This document shows, piece after piece, positions 1 to 8,047 of a DNA stretch of 53,353 bases (its first letter is position 1; every line of letters starts with the position of its first letter). The notes under the pieces are model-generated. The model was not told the origin of the DNA and searched no databases. It saw nothing but the letters and a program-made list of their open reading frames with translations. The position numbers and the translations under genes are program-made. This DNA is from Gammaproteobacteria bacterium (GTDB lineage: Bacteria; Pseudomonadota; Gammaproteobacteria; Arenicellales; Poriferihabitantaceae). Location of the stretch: the NCBI GenBank assembly GCA_026709505.1, contig JAPOSW010000059.1:1-53353 (forward strand), read 5' to 3'.

Positions 1-117
1 GCCGTCCGGCCAGCGCAGCCGGAACAGTGCGTCATGGCACTTGTCCTCGTCTCCGTAATGTTCGAGAAATTCGTTGAGACTGAGGCCTTTCTGGAACTGG
101 ACAGGATTGCGCTTCAT
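1..117 (-). CDS. IS1595-family transposase, N-terminal part
   Basis: The first 39 residues are visible, starting MKRNPVQFQKGLSLNEFLEH and running off the left edge at RLRWPDG. This matches the conserved start of IS1595-type transposases, where a zinc-ribbon (CPxC) follows directly. The ATG at 117-115 is preceded by AAAAAGGAG with normal spacing, so the start is well supported. The enzyme would catalyse DDE-type cut and paste transposition of its own element. Whether the copy is intact cannot be judged here. Confidence 0.8.
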   Translation of the reverse strand, partial: MKRNPVQFQKGLSLNEFLEHYGDEDKCHDALFRLRWPDG

Positions 118-172
118 GGATATACTCCTTTTTAATCAAGTGGTTGCATCTGTCCCATTGTATCACAAAACC
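1..172 (-). mobile_element. IS1595-type insertion sequence, one end only
   Basis: The window opens inside an insertion sequence whose transposase reads toward the left edge. Beyond the transposase start the sequence read inward from about 172 begins GGTTTTGTGATACAATGGGA, which has the look of an IS1595-type terminal inverted repeat. The exact end (about 171-172) is an inference, because the other end lies outside the window and the target duplication cannot be checked. The 8 bases TGCTTATG at 173-180 would be the expected target repeat for this family. Confidence 0.6.
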
Positions 173-181
173 TGCTTATGA

Positions 182-433
182 TTGGTGGTAATTAGGAAAG
201 CTTATGTGGCAGCGGGAGTTCCATTGTTGACGATTATCGCAATTGTGCGTCCAGTTGTTGGAGCGGCGGCAGGACTATTACTATACATCATCGCTTTGAC
301 TAATAGTTGGAATATGGGTGAATTTCAACTCTATGCATATGCAATGGTATTGGGCTTTAGTGATAGAGCACTTTTCGGCTTTTTATCCGATACTGCCCAC
401 AAGGCAGACATAACCATTGGAAAAAATTTTTAA
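182..433 (+). CDS. hypothetical membrane protein, probable fragment
   Basis: This 83-residue ORF has a TTG start directly after a stop codon and no clear ribosome site. It contains two hydrophobic stretches (about residues 13-38 and 46-62), then a short polar tail. The pattern of a glycine/alanine-rich helix followed by a 'GFSDR' segment resembles the C-terminal membrane region of larger unknown proteins. It begins about 10 bases from the presumed IS1595 end, so it may be the 3' remnant of a gene cut by that element. No function can be given. Confidence 0.3.
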   Translation: MVVIRKAYVAAGVPLLTIIAIVRPVVGAAAGLLLYIIALTNSWNMGEFQLYAYAMVLGFSDRALFGFLSDTAHKADITIGKNF

Positions 434-458
434 CTTATCCTAAACATGAGTAAAGAAA

Positions 459-863
459 ATGAAAACATTAAACTATACAAAAGCATTTCCCGATAAATTG
501 ATTGATCGGACAAAGGAACGTTTGGTTTACCAAGAGGTTCTACCGAATAGTCCAGGCACTATTTCGGCAGGTATGCCACAGCTTTGTGCAGGTGCGATGC
601 TCGTCCGAGAGGCTGTGGCACTGTACCACTCCCAGGAAGATGCTCAATACTTCGAAAACGAAGTTGTAGTTCGCGACAGCGATTACATAAGAAGCGTTGG
701 GAAAGATGTCGGTCTTGAAGCGAAGATGTTAAACAATATAATTTTGCTTAACGATAGATTCAAGGTGTCTTCTCGGCTTGGCGGTATGTTGAACCATCTT
801 GATCGTTTGCGTTCTCCAGAAAAACTATCGAATAATGCATCAGTGACTGGAGGATTCCGATAG
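459..863 (+). CDS. hypothetical protein
   Basis: A 134-residue soluble-looking ORF, ATG start 26 bases after the preceding ORF, with only a weak purine-rich AAAGAAA upstream. I do not recognise a family. It has no signal peptide, membrane segment or cysteine cluster, and the second half is charged and probably helical. The arrangement (a short membrane ORF followed by a soluble ORF in the same direction) could be a small operon remnant. Its right end is followed by about 200 bases without a gene before the hisG relic. Confidence 0.35.
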   Translation: MKTLNYTKAFPDKLIDRTKERLVYQEVLPNSPGTISAGMPQLCAGAMLVREAVALYHSQEDAQYFENEVVVRDSDYIRSVGKDVGLEAKMLNNIILLNDRFKVSSRLGGMLNHLDRLRSPEKLSNNASVTGGFR

Positions 864-1524
864 TGGAAATCCCTGTCAGAGATGGAACATAGAGGTAGAG
901 ACAGGCTTGTTTTTGTTATTTCAGGCAGGGTAGTTCACGGTTGCCTTTTTGTTGCTTGGGTTCAGTGATTTCGGGCTGATTTTGGATTTACAGAGTTGTG
1001 AACGATTGTTCCCTGCGTTTTTGAATCACCTTTCTACAACGAACAGTTTTACTGCAAGCAAAATCAAAATCCACTCTCGATTACGGTACCATCTTATCCA
1101 GTGCAATCTCTAGGATGCCTTCTGCACCGCAGGACTTGAGTACTGGAAACAGGGTTCTCACTCCCTCCTTTTGGACCACGATTTCCACAGCCAGCCATTT
1201 TCCGTCAAGCAGATGGCCAATTGTCAGTGCATGTAGGCTAGGGCAGTTTTTTCATCAAGGTCGTTGATTAGTTCCTTCGGAACATTCATCTTCAGCAGGA
1301 CTCGCTCTCTTGTGGAGAGTGCGCTGACCAGCGGCATGGAAACTTGTTCGATCTTTTGCTTTCCGGGTCATCAGCGTTCTTGGTGTTCGCGAGTTCGGCA
1401 TGACTGCGGTGCCAGCGACAGGTCCCCTAATCCATAAACTAGAGATTTTCTTGTCTGCTCTAGGCAGGGATTCGGTCGGACGCGGGGCCGGAGTGTTCCG
1501 GACCTGTCCGCAAGGAACGGGAGA

Positions 1525-2442
1525 TCAGGGCAGCCGGCAGGTGCGCATCCGCCAGAGGGCTTCCTCGAGCAGGCCTAGGCTGGACGGGACGGTCTTCAGG
1601 ACCCGTTGCCGGGCATGGCGGATCACCTGCCCGGCCATCGTGTACAGGCGGTGCCGGAAGGTGCCGGCCCGTCTCGCGCGCCATTCGGGAGGCAGCGACA
1701 GCCGCATCAGGCAAAGCAGGTTGTAGGCAATGGCGGTCAGGTGCAGGTACACTGCATTGGCCCGGAATCCGCTGCAGGGAAGATGTACACCGCTGAAGTC
1801 GCTGCGCAGATCCCTGTGGGGTTCTCCGAGGTGTCGGCACGCTGGCTGTGCCGCCACGCGATCTGCGCATCGCTCCAGCCTTCCCGGTCGAGGCCGGTGG
1901 CAATCGCCCGGCAGATGTACCGGCTGTCCAGGGCACTCTCTTCGTCGACCGGGTACGGTTCCTGGTCGGGCATCTCGATCTCGGCCTGCACCGGCCGGTC
2001 CGGATCTTCCTGGCCGGGCCTGTCCACGGCCTTTCTCTGCACCGCCAGGCAGAAGGCCTCCGGGGGCCCGGCCATGGAATGCACGGTGCGGGCAGCGGAC
2101 CCGGTTTCGGAGAAGGCGCCGTCATCCAGTGGCATCGGCGCACAGCCGGGCCGCCCTCGCGCCTTCCGGCAGGGCTTCGATGTAGCGCTCGAAGAACTCG
2201 CGGTTCTTCGCGGCCGGCGGCACGCTGCCCTTGCGCAGCCCGGACTTCACGACCTGGCCGGTCTCGGCGATGTGCCCGATCATCGGCGTGCAGCCCCTCC
2301 TGCCCCTGCAGGGCCGTCTCCAGCATCCGTCGACGGCCTCCCCGAGTCCCAGCCGCTCAAGGAGCGTCGCGGGCACCATGAGGCCTGCCCGGGAAGTGAA
2401 GCTGTGGCGGCTTTTCGCGACTGAATGGTATAGAATGTTCAT
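1525..2442 (-). pseudogene. IS1380-family transposase, frameshifted and internally deleted
   Basis: Three overlapping reverse frames together read like an IS1380 DDE transposase. The start at 2442 gives an N-terminal 'FTSRAGLMVPATLLERLGLG' region and later 'NREFFERYIEALPEGARAAR'. A second frame (about 2135-1760) carries 'SETGSAARTVHSM' and 'WSDAQIAWRHSQRADTSEN'. A third (about 1800-1525) carries 'CSGFRANAVYLHLTAIAYNL' and 'EEWRAR'-like C-terminal sequence. Intact family members are about 430-480 residues; only about 300 codons are left, in at least two frameshifts. The terminal inverted repeats could not be located with confidence. GC content is distinctly higher than in the flanks. It lies in the gap between the two halves of the hisG relic. 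Confidence 0.75.
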
Positions 2443-2596
2443 GGCCTTGCTGTTCTGGGGTTGATGGAATGTTCATCCATTGGGTGAAGTCGGAAAAACA
2501 GCATTTGTCAATAAACCTCTAATATTAACAAGACTTTACTCTTTTTTCGCGATTCCTATTTTTATATCAGAGAGGTCTGATCGGAGGATTTGGAAT

Positions 2597-2975
2597 CTAT
2601 CATCTCACCACACATAACACGGTCGCGCCGACCAAGGTCCTCGGCCATGACCGGGAATTCAAGTCATGGAAAATGATTTCGGATTGTTCGCTATAACATG
2701 TTGTTTCACGGCTTTATTTTTTTTCATGTTTCAGCATGGAAAGGCGAACGTGATTCTCCTTCAATCAGTCAATGGCATGAAAAACCGCATCAGGCGAGTC
2801 ACGCCTGTTCCATTTGCCGGCCAGAAAGATCACCGGCAAGCAGCTGTTTTCCTGAACGGGAAAACAGCATTTCAAGATAAAACAATAGAATATAGGCAAA
2901 GGCCTAAAACATGCCCGTAACTGGAATTGCCGGTCCGTGGCAGATGATGCCGTGTCATGTGTGGTGAGATGATAG
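2597..2975. mobile_element. MITE-like non-autonomous element, 26-bp inverted ends
   Basis: Positions 2597-2622 and 2950-2975 are inverted repeats of 26 bp with one mismatch (outer end CTATCATCTCACC). They are flanked by the 9-bp direct repeat ATTTGGAAT at 2588-2596 and 2976-2984. If the element and one copy of the repeat are removed, the flanks join into a continuous hisG-like sequence, so this is a real insertion into the hisG relic. The 379-bp interior has only short ORFs (up to about 84 codons) that I do not recognise, so transposition would need a transposase in trans. The parent family is not identified. Confidence 0.85.
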
Positions 2976-3279
2976 ATTTGGAATAGATGTGAAGCGATAT
3001 GATTTCGATGTCCGAATTCGTTTTGGCCAGCCTGCCATGACTGGTTAGGACTGAATCCGTCATGCCATTGGCAACATACCGACCTGTTCCCTTCGTCTTG
3101 GCCAGCGACAACGGACCTCGCCGCCGTCAATGGAAGAGAAGCGGTTGCGCGGTCCCGGATTGACGGAGCCGGCTGGGCCCTGGTCGGAATGGCGATGGGA
3201 ATGCTGCCTGTCTGGACGGGCTCTGGACAGTCTGCAGGGCATGTCGGCGGCCTGTTGCCATTCCGCTGCACTTTGCGAA

Positions 3280-3330
3280 GCCATGAAATCATGGCAACTC
3301 TTTGGTCCATTGTGTTAATATGATTTCATC
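3280..3330 (+). promoter_or_regulatory. promoter/operator of AAA copy 1
   Basis: A TATGAT box at 3319-3324 ends exactly 6 bases before the ATG at 3331, and there is no Shine-Dalgarno, so the transcript would start at or next to the start codon. The box lies in the inverted repeat ATGAT-TTC-ATCAT (3320-3332). A 16-bp palindrome GCCATGAAATCATGGC lies at 3280-3295. Its core ATGAAATCAT is the reverse complement of ATGATTTCAT at the box, with centres 37 bp apart. Repressor binding is inference. Confidence 0.55.
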
Positions 3331-4917
3331 ATGAGCGCAAAAGTCCAGACAGAGCGGTGCCCCCTGCCCATTGGGATTCAGACGTTTTCGGTCCTCCGTG
3401 AAGAGGGCTGTTACTATGTCGACAAGACTTCCCTGATTCGAGAGCTCGTTCGGGGCGGCCGGCATTACTTTCTCTCCCGCCCCCGCCGTTTCGGAAAGAG
3501 CCTCCTGGTCGATACCCTGAAGGAACTGTTCGAGGGGAACGAGCCGCTGTTCCGGGGCCTGGACATCCACCCGCACTGGGACTGGTCGGTTCGACACCCT
3601 GTAGTGCGACTCAGTTTTGGCGGCGGCAGCTACGACCAGCCCGGGAGCCTGGAGAGCAGCCTGCTCAACCAGATGAATATCATTGAACGCCGTGCCGGAC
3701 TGTCGAGCGGTGCGGAATTGCTTTCAGGGCCAGAGAAACTGCAGGATCTGCTGGACCGTCTGCATCATGACACAGGAAAGCGGGTGGTGGTGCTGGTGGA
3801 CGAGTACGACAAGCCGGTCCTTGATGTGATTGACCAGCCTGACATGGCCGTTGCAAACCGGAAATACCTGCGCGGGATATACGGAACCGTAAAAGACTGC
3901 GCAAATGACGTCCGCTTCGTGTTCGTCACTGGGGTGAGCATGTTCACCAAGACGAGCCTGTTTTCGGAGATGAACAACCTTGACAATATCAGTCTTGATC
4001 CTGCGTTTGCTACGGTCTGCGGGTACACGGACAATGACCTAGACACAGTGTTCACACCGGAACTGCCCGGACTTGGCCGTGACGAAGTCCGCAGGTGGTA
4101 CAACGGCTACTACTGGCTTGGCAGGGAAAAGCTCTACAACCCGTACGATCTGCTGCTGCTGTTCAAGAAAAGGCAGTTCAAGTCCTACTGGTTTGAGACC
4201 GGATCGCCGGAGTTCCTGTACCGGCTGCTGACAGAGCGGAACATGAGTCCCATGCAGCTGGAGAACCTGGTCACGGACGAAGAGCTGGTTTCCCGGTTCG
4301 ACGTGAAGGACATTGGGGTCGACTCCCTGCTGTTCCAGACCGGATACCTGACCATTGCCGGGGAGGACCGGCGGAGCGGCCATGTCCAGTACCGGCTGGA
4401 CTATCCGAACTACGAGGTGCGGCGCAGTTTCAACAAGGGCCTGCTGGAGCACTTCGCGCGGCACCGGATAAACGCCGTAAGGCACGGGGAGGAGCTGGCC
4501 CGTCTTCTCGGGAAGAATGACTTTGCGGGATTTGCCGTGAAGTTCCGGTCCTTTCTGGCAAAGGTGCCCTACCCGTGGCATGACAGCGGGGGGCTTGGCC
4601 GATACGAGTCGTGGTATGCCAGCATGCTGTACATGGGCTTTCGCGCGACCGGCGTTGGCCTGGAGGTTGAGCCCATGTCCAGCCGTGGCCGTGCGGACAT
4701 GGCCGTGTTTCATGGCGGCCAGGTCTTCGTGTTCGAATTCAAGGTGGCGGAAGACGGGTCAAGGGTGAAGGATGCCCTTGACAGGGCGATAGCGCAGATT
4801 CGCGAGAAGGACTACGCGGAGCAGTACCGGGACCGCGGCGAGCCGATACACCTGGTTGGCATGGTGTTTGTCCCGGACAAGCGCAACCTGCTGGAGATTC
4901 GTGCCGAACTGCTTTAG
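3331..4917 (+). CDS. AAA-ATPase-like / PD-(D/E)XK nuclease-domain protein, copy 1 (intact)
   Basis: A 528-residue protein of the AAA-ATP_like (PF09820) plus PDDEXK_9 (PF08011) type. The N-terminal domain has the family opening 'CYYVDKT' (27-33), a non-classical P-loop 'RPRRFGKS' (50-57), Walker B 'VVLVDEYD' (153-160) and the sensor-like 'FVFVTGVSMF' (196-205). The C-terminal nuclease-like domain has D456 and 'EFK' (E469, K471), the expected PD-(D/E)XK residues. The cellular role of the family is not established; it often occurs in many genomic copies, and mobile or defence functions have been proposed. It shares a leaderless-type promoter with three other copies here. Its first 96 residues differ from copy 2 at only 3 positions. 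GC content is above that of the surrounding core genes. Confidence 0.9.
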   Translation: MSAKVQTERCPLPIGIQTFSVLREEGCYYVDKTSLIRELVRGGRHYFLSRPRRFGKSLLVDTLKELFEGNEPLFRGLDIHPHWDWSVRHPVVRLSFGGGSYDQPGSLESSLLNQMNIIERRAGLSSGAELLSGPEKLQDLLDRLHHDTGKRVVVLVDEYDKPVLDVIDQPDMAVANRKYLRGIYGTVKDCANDVRFVFVTGVSMFTKTSLFSEMNNLDNISLDPAFATVCGYTDNDLDTVFTPELPGLGRDEVRRWYNGYYWLGREKLYNPYDLLLLFKKRQFKSYWFETGSPEFLYRLLTERNMSPMQLENLVTDEELVSRFDVKDIGVDSLLFQTGYLTIAGEDRRSGHVQYRLDYPNYEVRRSFNKGLLEHFARHRINAVRHGEELARLLGKNDFAGFAVKFRSFLAKVPYPWHDSGGLGRYESWYASMLYMGFRATGVGLEVEPMSSRGRADMAVFHGGQVFVFEFKVAEDGSRVKDALDRAIAQIREKDYAEQYRDRGEPIHLVGMVFVPDKRNLLEIRAELL

Positions 4918-4994
4918 CGCCCTGATGACATCTCCGGCATCGACTTGCTCAAGGCTGGAGACCTGTTTTGCGGATTCATGAGGCCAGGCAAGCC

Positions 4995-5205
4995 GCCCAT
5001 TGCTGCCTGTGAACCCGCTTCCTGTGTTCTGGCCAGCGACGACGGACCTCGCCGCCGTCAATGGAATGGAAGCGGCTGCGCGGTCCCGAATTGACGGTTC
5101 CACCCGCCTGCGGGAGCCGGCCAGGCCCTGGTCGGGCTGGCGATGGGAGTGCTGCCTGCCTGGACGGGCTCTGGACAGTCTGCAGGGCCTGTCGGCGGCC
5201 GGTTG
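4995..5205 (-). pseudogene. second short fragment of hisG (5' end)
   Basis: This stretch between AAA copies 1 and 2 is nearly identical to 3100-3250, and more distantly matches the 5' third of intact hisG. In reverse, 'NSGPRSRFHSIDGGEVRRRW' corresponds to hisG 'NPRSRNYFPSIDDDEIRC'. It keeps about 18 bases (TTCCACCCGCCTGCGGGA) that match intact hisG but are deleted in the 3100-3250 copy, so the two relics decayed separately after duplication. It shows that hisG sequence travelled with the AAA gene when the tandem pair formed. Confidence 0.7.
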
Positions 5206-5227
5206 CCATTCCGCTGCATTTTGCGAA

Positions 5228-5278
5228 GCCATGAAATCATGGCAACTGTTCGCCCTGCTATGTTAATATGATTTCATC
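5228..5278 (+). promoter_or_regulatory. promoter/operator of AAA copy 2
   Basis: The layout is the same as for copy 1. The palindrome GCCATGAAATCATGGC is at 5228-5243 and the TATGAT box at 5267-5272, ending 6 bases before the ATG at 5279. The inverted repeat ATGAT-TTC-ATCAT covers the box and start. No Shine-Dalgarno is present. The regulatory sites remain intact although the gene is broken, so the promoter may still fire. Confidence 0.5.
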
Positions 5279-6859
5279 ATGAGCGCAAAAGTCCAGACAG
5301 AGCGGTGCCCCCTGCCCATTGGGATTCAGACGTTTTCGGTCCTCCGTGAAGAGGGCTGCTACTATGTCGACAAGACACCCCTGATTCGGGAACTCGTTCG
5401 GGGCGGCCGGCATTACTTTCTCTCACGCCCCCGCCGTTTCGGAAAGAGCCTCCTAGTGGACACCCTGCAGGAACTGTTCGAGGGGAACGAGTCCCTGTTC
5501 CGGGGTCTGGACATCCACCCGCACTGGGACTGGTCGGTCCGGCATCCGGTAGTACGACTTAGCTTTGACGTCAACTACAGCGAACCGGGCGACCTGCAGG
5601 GGAACATTGCCAGCCAGCTGGCAAGGATTGAAGGCGACAACGGCATGGAGTTGGCAGCGGAACGCAGCGGACCGGACCGGCTTCAGGATCTCCTGCATGG
5701 CCTGCACCGGGCCACCGGTCAAAGGGTCGTAGTGCTGGTGGACGAGTACGATAAGCCGGTCCTGGACGTCATCGACCGGCCTGATGCAGCCATCGCAAAC
5801 AGGAAGTACCTAAAGGGATTTTACGGAGCCATCAAGGGCAGTGCCGAGCACGTCCGCTTCGTGTTCGTGACCGGAGTGAGCATGTTCACCAAGGCCAGTC
5901 TTTTTTCGGAGATGAACAACCTGAAGGGCATCAGCCTGGATCCTAGATATGCGGCGATATGCGGATACACCGAAACCGACCTCAACACCGTTTTTGCTCC
6001 CGAGTTGCCAGGACTTGATCTGGAGGATATCCGCCGATGGTACAACGGCTACCACTGGCGCGGCAGCGAGAAGGTGTACAATCCCTATGATGTCCTGCTG
6101 CTGTTCGACGAGCGGGAATTCAAGCCTCACTGGTTCGAGACCGGCTCGCCGGAGTTCCTGTACCGGCTGCTGATTGAAAAACGGGTGAGCACGGTGGAAC
6201 TGGAAGGGCGCATGGCGGACGAGAGGCTGATCTCGCAGTTCGACACAGGGGATGTCGGTCTGGACTCCCTGCTGTTCCAGACCGGATATCTGACCATTGT
6301 CGGGGAAGAGCGGCGAGGGCCCCGCACCCTCTACCGGCTGGACTATCCCAATTACGAGGTGCAGCAAAGCCTGAACCAGGGCCTGCTGGAGCATCTTGCC
6401 GGTCAAGATGCGGATGCAGCAGGCCAGGGGGAGGAACTGGCCCGTCTGCTTGGAGAGAATAACTTTGCGGAGTTTGCCGGGAAGTTCCGAACCTTTCTGG
6501 CAAAGGTGCCCTACCCGTGGCATGACAGCGGGGGACTCGGCCGATACGAGTCCTGGTATGCCAGCATGCTGTACATGGGCTTCAGGGCGATCGGGGTGGA
6601 TCTGGAGGTCGAGGCCATGTCCAGCTAGGGCCGGTCGGCCATGGCCGTGTTTCATGCCGGCCAGGTCTTCGTGTTCGAATTCAAGATGGCGGATGACGAG
6701 TCAAGGGTGAAGGATGTCCTTGACAAGGCAATGGCGCAGATGCGCGAGAAGGACTACGCAGAGCAGTACCGGGACCGCGGCGAGCCGATCCACCTGATCG
6801 GCATGGTGTTTGGCCGGCAAAAGCGCAGCCTGCTGGAGATTCGTGCCGAGTTGCTTTAG
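5279..6859 (+). pseudogene. AAA-ATPase-like / PD-(D/E)XK protein, copy 2 (nonsense mutation, active site lost)
   Basis: This is a tandem duplicate of copy 1 at an offset of 1,948 bp. The reading frame is open for 449 residues, including P-loop 'RPRRFGKS' and Walker B 'VVLVDEYD', then stops at TAG 6626-6628 where copy 1 has CGT (Arg). The same frame continues to 6859 and ends like copy 1 ('LLEIRAELL'). In that tail the catalytic Asp equivalent to D456 is Ala ('GRSAMAVF' versus 'GRADMAVF'), while 'EFK' is kept, so readthrough would still give a nuclease-dead protein. The truncated ATPase part could still be made. A second 3' ORF with its own ATG exists at 6641-6859. Confidence 0.85.
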
Positions 6860-7103
6860 TGCCCTGATGATATCTCCAGTATCGATATGCTCATGGCTAT
6901 AGGCCTGTTTTTCGGATGCATGAAGTCGGGCCAGTCGTCAATGGCGGCTAGCTGGCATGTGAAAACCTGTTTGACATGCATAGTGCCGTTATTGTGATGG
7001 ATGCCGGTGATCGATAGGATGCAGGCAGTCACTTGTTGCTGTACGGTCAGCAAGTCCCCGTGGCTGCTGCTTTTGCACGCAAATAACCGGATGACGAGTC
7101 AGG
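6860..7103. other. intergenic, end of the AAA repeat unit
   Basis: The first 100 bases or so repeat the sequence that follows copy 1 (4918-5000): both begin with a variant of CCCTGATGA(C/T)ATCTCC and share the pattern to about 6960. This marks the 3' limit of the tandem unit. The rest is unremarkable up to the hisG stop codon; no gene or clear terminator is seen. Confidence 0.5.
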
Positions 7104-7982
7104 TCAGGGCACCATCTTGTGCAGCGCGATCTCCAGAATGCCTTCTGCGCCGCAGGACTTGAGTACCGGAATGAGAGTTCTCACCTCCTCCCTGTGAACC
7201 ACAGTTTCCACGGCCAGCCATTTTCCATCATGCAAATGGTTAATAGTCGGCGCATGCAGGCTAGGCAGTTTGTCCGCAAGGTCGTTGATTCGTTTCTTCG
7301 GAACATTCATCTTCAGCAGAACTCGTTCTCTAGCCGAAAGCGCACTGGCCAGCAGCATGGAAACCTGTTCGATCTTTTCCCGCTTCCAGGGGACTTCCAG
7401 TGCCTGTTTATTAGCGACAAAGACAGTATGGGTTTCCATGAGATCACAGATAATCCTGAGTCCATGGGCCCGAATGGTGTTACCAGTCTCGGTAATTTCG
7501 ACTGCGGCATCCGCCAGCCCCTCGACTACTTTTGCTTCTGTGGCGCCCCAGGAAAAATCGACTGTAGCCTCGATATTGCGTTCGGCCAGATACTGGCGGG
7601 TGAAGCTGACCAGTTCGGTGGAGATTCTCTTGCCTTGCAGATCCTCGATGCCGTGAATATCCGAGTCCTGTTTTACCACCAGCACCCAGCGACAAGGCTG
7701 ATCGGAGGATTTAGAGTAGACAAGATGAGATATAATTTCAACGTCCGAATTCGTTTCAGCTAGCCAGTCCTGACCAGTCAGGCCTGCATCCAGCACGCCA
7801 TTGGTAACATAGGATCCCATTTCCTGGGCTCTGACCAGTGAACAACGGATCTCGTCGTCATCGATGGAAGGGAAATAGTTACGCGATCTAGGATTGATGA
7901 TCCACCCTGCCTGTGAGAACAAGTCAACGGTTGCTGCTTCAAGGCTTCCCTTGGGTATGCCCAGTTTAAGTTTTTGCGTCAT
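7104..7982 (-). CDS. hisG: ATP phosphoribosyltransferase, long form
   Basis: It catalyses the first step of histidine synthesis, ATP plus PRPP to phosphoribosyl-ATP, in the cytoplasm. The 292-residue length fits the long HisG form, which carries its own C-terminal regulatory domain and needs no HisZ. The N-terminus 'KLGIPKGSLEAATVDLF' and 'ITETGNTIRAHGL' (PRPP loop region) are typical, and the last 75-80 residues form the ACT-like domain that senses histidine. No other his genes are present nearby. A TATAAT box on the reverse strand (8011-8006) would give a short leader before the ATG at 7982. It is divergent from rnr. Two degraded hisG relics lie to the left. Confidence 0.95.
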   Translation of the reverse strand: MTQKLKLGIPKGSLEAATVDLFSQAGWIINPRSRNYFPSIDDDEIRCSLVRAQEMGSYVTNGVLDAGLTGQDWLAETNSDVEIISHLVYSKSSDQPCRWVLVVKQDSDIHGIEDLQGKRISTELVSFTRQYLAERNIEATVDFSWGATEAKVVEGLADAAVEITETGNTIRAHGLRIICDLMETHTVFVANKQALEVPWKREKIEQVSMLLASALSARERVLLKMNVPKKRINDLADKLPSLHAPTINHLHDGKWLAVETVVHREEVRTLIPVLKSCGAEGILEIALHKMVP

Positions 7983-8047
7983 GCCAGCGACTTCAAAAGT
8001 GCAAGATTATACTTGAAGAAACCGATTAGAAAGGTCAATTCGTCCTC

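Larger units (their letters stand above)
1081..3235 (-). pseudogene. decayed second copy of hisG, interrupted
   Basis: Compared by eye with intact hisG (7104-7982), 1081 to about 1380 matches its 3' end, with the same last codons (M-V-P-stop, TAA at 1083-1081) and several small indels. Positions 2577-2596 and 2976-3235 match the 5' part: in the reverse frame 'INPGPRNRFSSIDGGEVRC' corresponds to 'INPRSRNYFPSIDDDEIRC', and 'TNSDIEIIS' to 'TNSDVEIIS'. About 100 central codons (roughly residues 95-197) are missing, and a dead IS1380 transposase lies in the gap. A 379-bp MITE-like element splits the 5' part again. Beyond about 3100 the relic becomes clearly more GC-rich than intact hisG. It cannot make an active ATP phosphoribosyltransferase. 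Confidence 0.85.

Noticed and set aside
1606-2424. Long forward ORFs (up to 272 codons) over 1606-2424
   Set aside because: They are antisense shadows of the GC-rich IS1380 transposase relic; the reverse frames show transposase motifs and the forward ones do not.
6626-6628. Programmed readthrough or selenocysteine-like recoding at the TAG in AAA copy 2
   Set aside because: The codon is TAG in place of Arg in copy 1, no recoding structure is apparent, and the catalytic Asp downstream is also lost, so simple decay is the better reading.
7992-8018. TATACT as a forward promoter for rnr
   Set aside because: No -35 at suitable distance is visible; the same bases read better as a reverse-strand TATAAT for hisG.
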